From: Kitasatospora phosalacinea
Lineage (GTDB): Bacteria > Actinomycetota > Actinomycetes > Streptomycetales > Streptomycetaceae
Reading direction: 5' to 3'
Assembly (NCBI RefSeq): GCF_000716545.1
Contig: NZ_JNWZ01000043.1
Coordinates: 1 to 58,783, forward strand
Length of the DNA stretch: 58,783 nucleotides
A program made the translations under genes and the position numbers. Positions 58,616 to 58,783 of the stretch are shown piece by piece; position 1 is the stretch's first letter; every line of letters begins with the position of its first letter. The notes under the pieces are model-generated. The model had not been told where the DNA came from and did no database searches. It saw nothing but the letters and a program-made list of their open reading frames with translations.

Positions 58616-58704
58616 CGGGCGCGTGCCGCCGCGGCGTGGGGATTTGGTGAAGTTCCTGTACACAGGGTCTTCGGGGCCGGTGGCCGGGTCGGGGTGCGGG
58701 CGGG

Positions 58705-58783
58705 TCAGGCGCGGTGGGCGAGGGTGAACTCCCAGGCGTCGGCGACGATCCGGTCGAGTTCGGGGCGCTTGGGCGTCCAGCCC
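58705..58783 (-). CDS. GalE-like UDP-glucose 4-epimerase, C-terminus only
   Basis: The last 26 codons, ending WTPKRPELDRIVADAWEF followed by TLAHRA and a stop, match the conserved end of GalE-type epimerases (LGW.P....L..I...AW.). The rest lies beyond the right edge. With the FlaA1-like gene it suggests a sugar-nucleotide locus starting here. Confidence 0.6.
   Translation of the reverse strand, partial: GWTPKRPELDRIVADAWEFTLAHRA

Overview
The window is high-GC actinobacterial chromosome, almost certainly Streptomyces or a close relative such as Kitasatospora. The grounds are strongly GC-biased third codon positions, many GTG starts, a tRNA-Leu(UAA) gene (the developmental bldA tRNA), an RpfA gene under a c-di-AMP riboswitch, a TamR/Tam pair, and the order mfd - ppc - pth - rplY - prs - glmU - acyl-CoA desaturase. 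No transposase, integrase, phage gene, CRISPR array or rRNA was seen. The region reads as conserved core chromosome with one accessory-looking block at about 33-43 kb.

Layout. 0-6 kb: SGNH hydrolase, thiolase, an unknown membrane-anchored protein, a small unknown protein, a Bax-inhibitor-1-like membrane protein and a cyclophilin. 6-10.2 kb: a FtsX/MacB-type ABC exporter, the bldA tRNA and a small HTH protein. 10.4-18.4 kb: ndh with a Rex-type operator, then the minus-strand genes eno, divIC-like, DUF501 and ppx, then rpfA with its riboswitch, and a cytochrome P450. 18.5-26.4 kb: a truncated SDR-like protein, MazG, an LPDTG surface peptide, a SurA-like lipoprotein, a Ser/Thr kinase with a membrane partner, a DNA-methylase-like protein with an altered catalytic motif, and a DUF4352-type lipoprotein. 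26.5-32 kb: mfd and a nucleotide-sugar dehydrogenase.

32-44 kb is the most unusual part. A DivIVA/FilP-like coiled-coil protein is followed by three genes or gene pairs built from polymorphic-toxin domains and SUKH immunity domains: Imm35/deaminase/SUKH-4, WHH-nuclease/SUKH, and YwqJ-type deaminase plus SUKH-3. They enclose a four-gene nucleotide-sugar operon (Gfo/Idh/MocA oxidoreductase, SDR epimerase and two DegT-type aminotransferases). None carries a visible secretion signal, so they look like intracellular, partly domesticated toxin-immunity proteins. An orphan sensor kinase follows.

44-58.8 kb: ppc, a small secreted or anchored protein, pth, rplY, prs, glmU, tRNA-Gln(UUG), an acyl-CoA desaturase with a TetR regulator and a palindromic operator, a DMT permease, the divergent tam/tamR pair with two operators, a FlaA1/CapD-type nucleotide-sugar dehydratase, a LuxR-type regulator, and the C-terminus of a GalE-like epimerase that runs off the edge. 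The LuxR regulator holds the only TTA codon I find in any gene of the window, so its translation should depend on the bldA tRNA encoded 48 kb away.

Links between genes: glmU, the dehydrogenase, the sugar operon and the FlaA1/GalE genes point to activated amino-sugar and surface-glycan supply. eno and ppc are central carbon metabolism. Small-molecule control is visible at ndh (NADH/Rex), rpfA (c-di-AMP) and tam (trans-aconitate/TamR).
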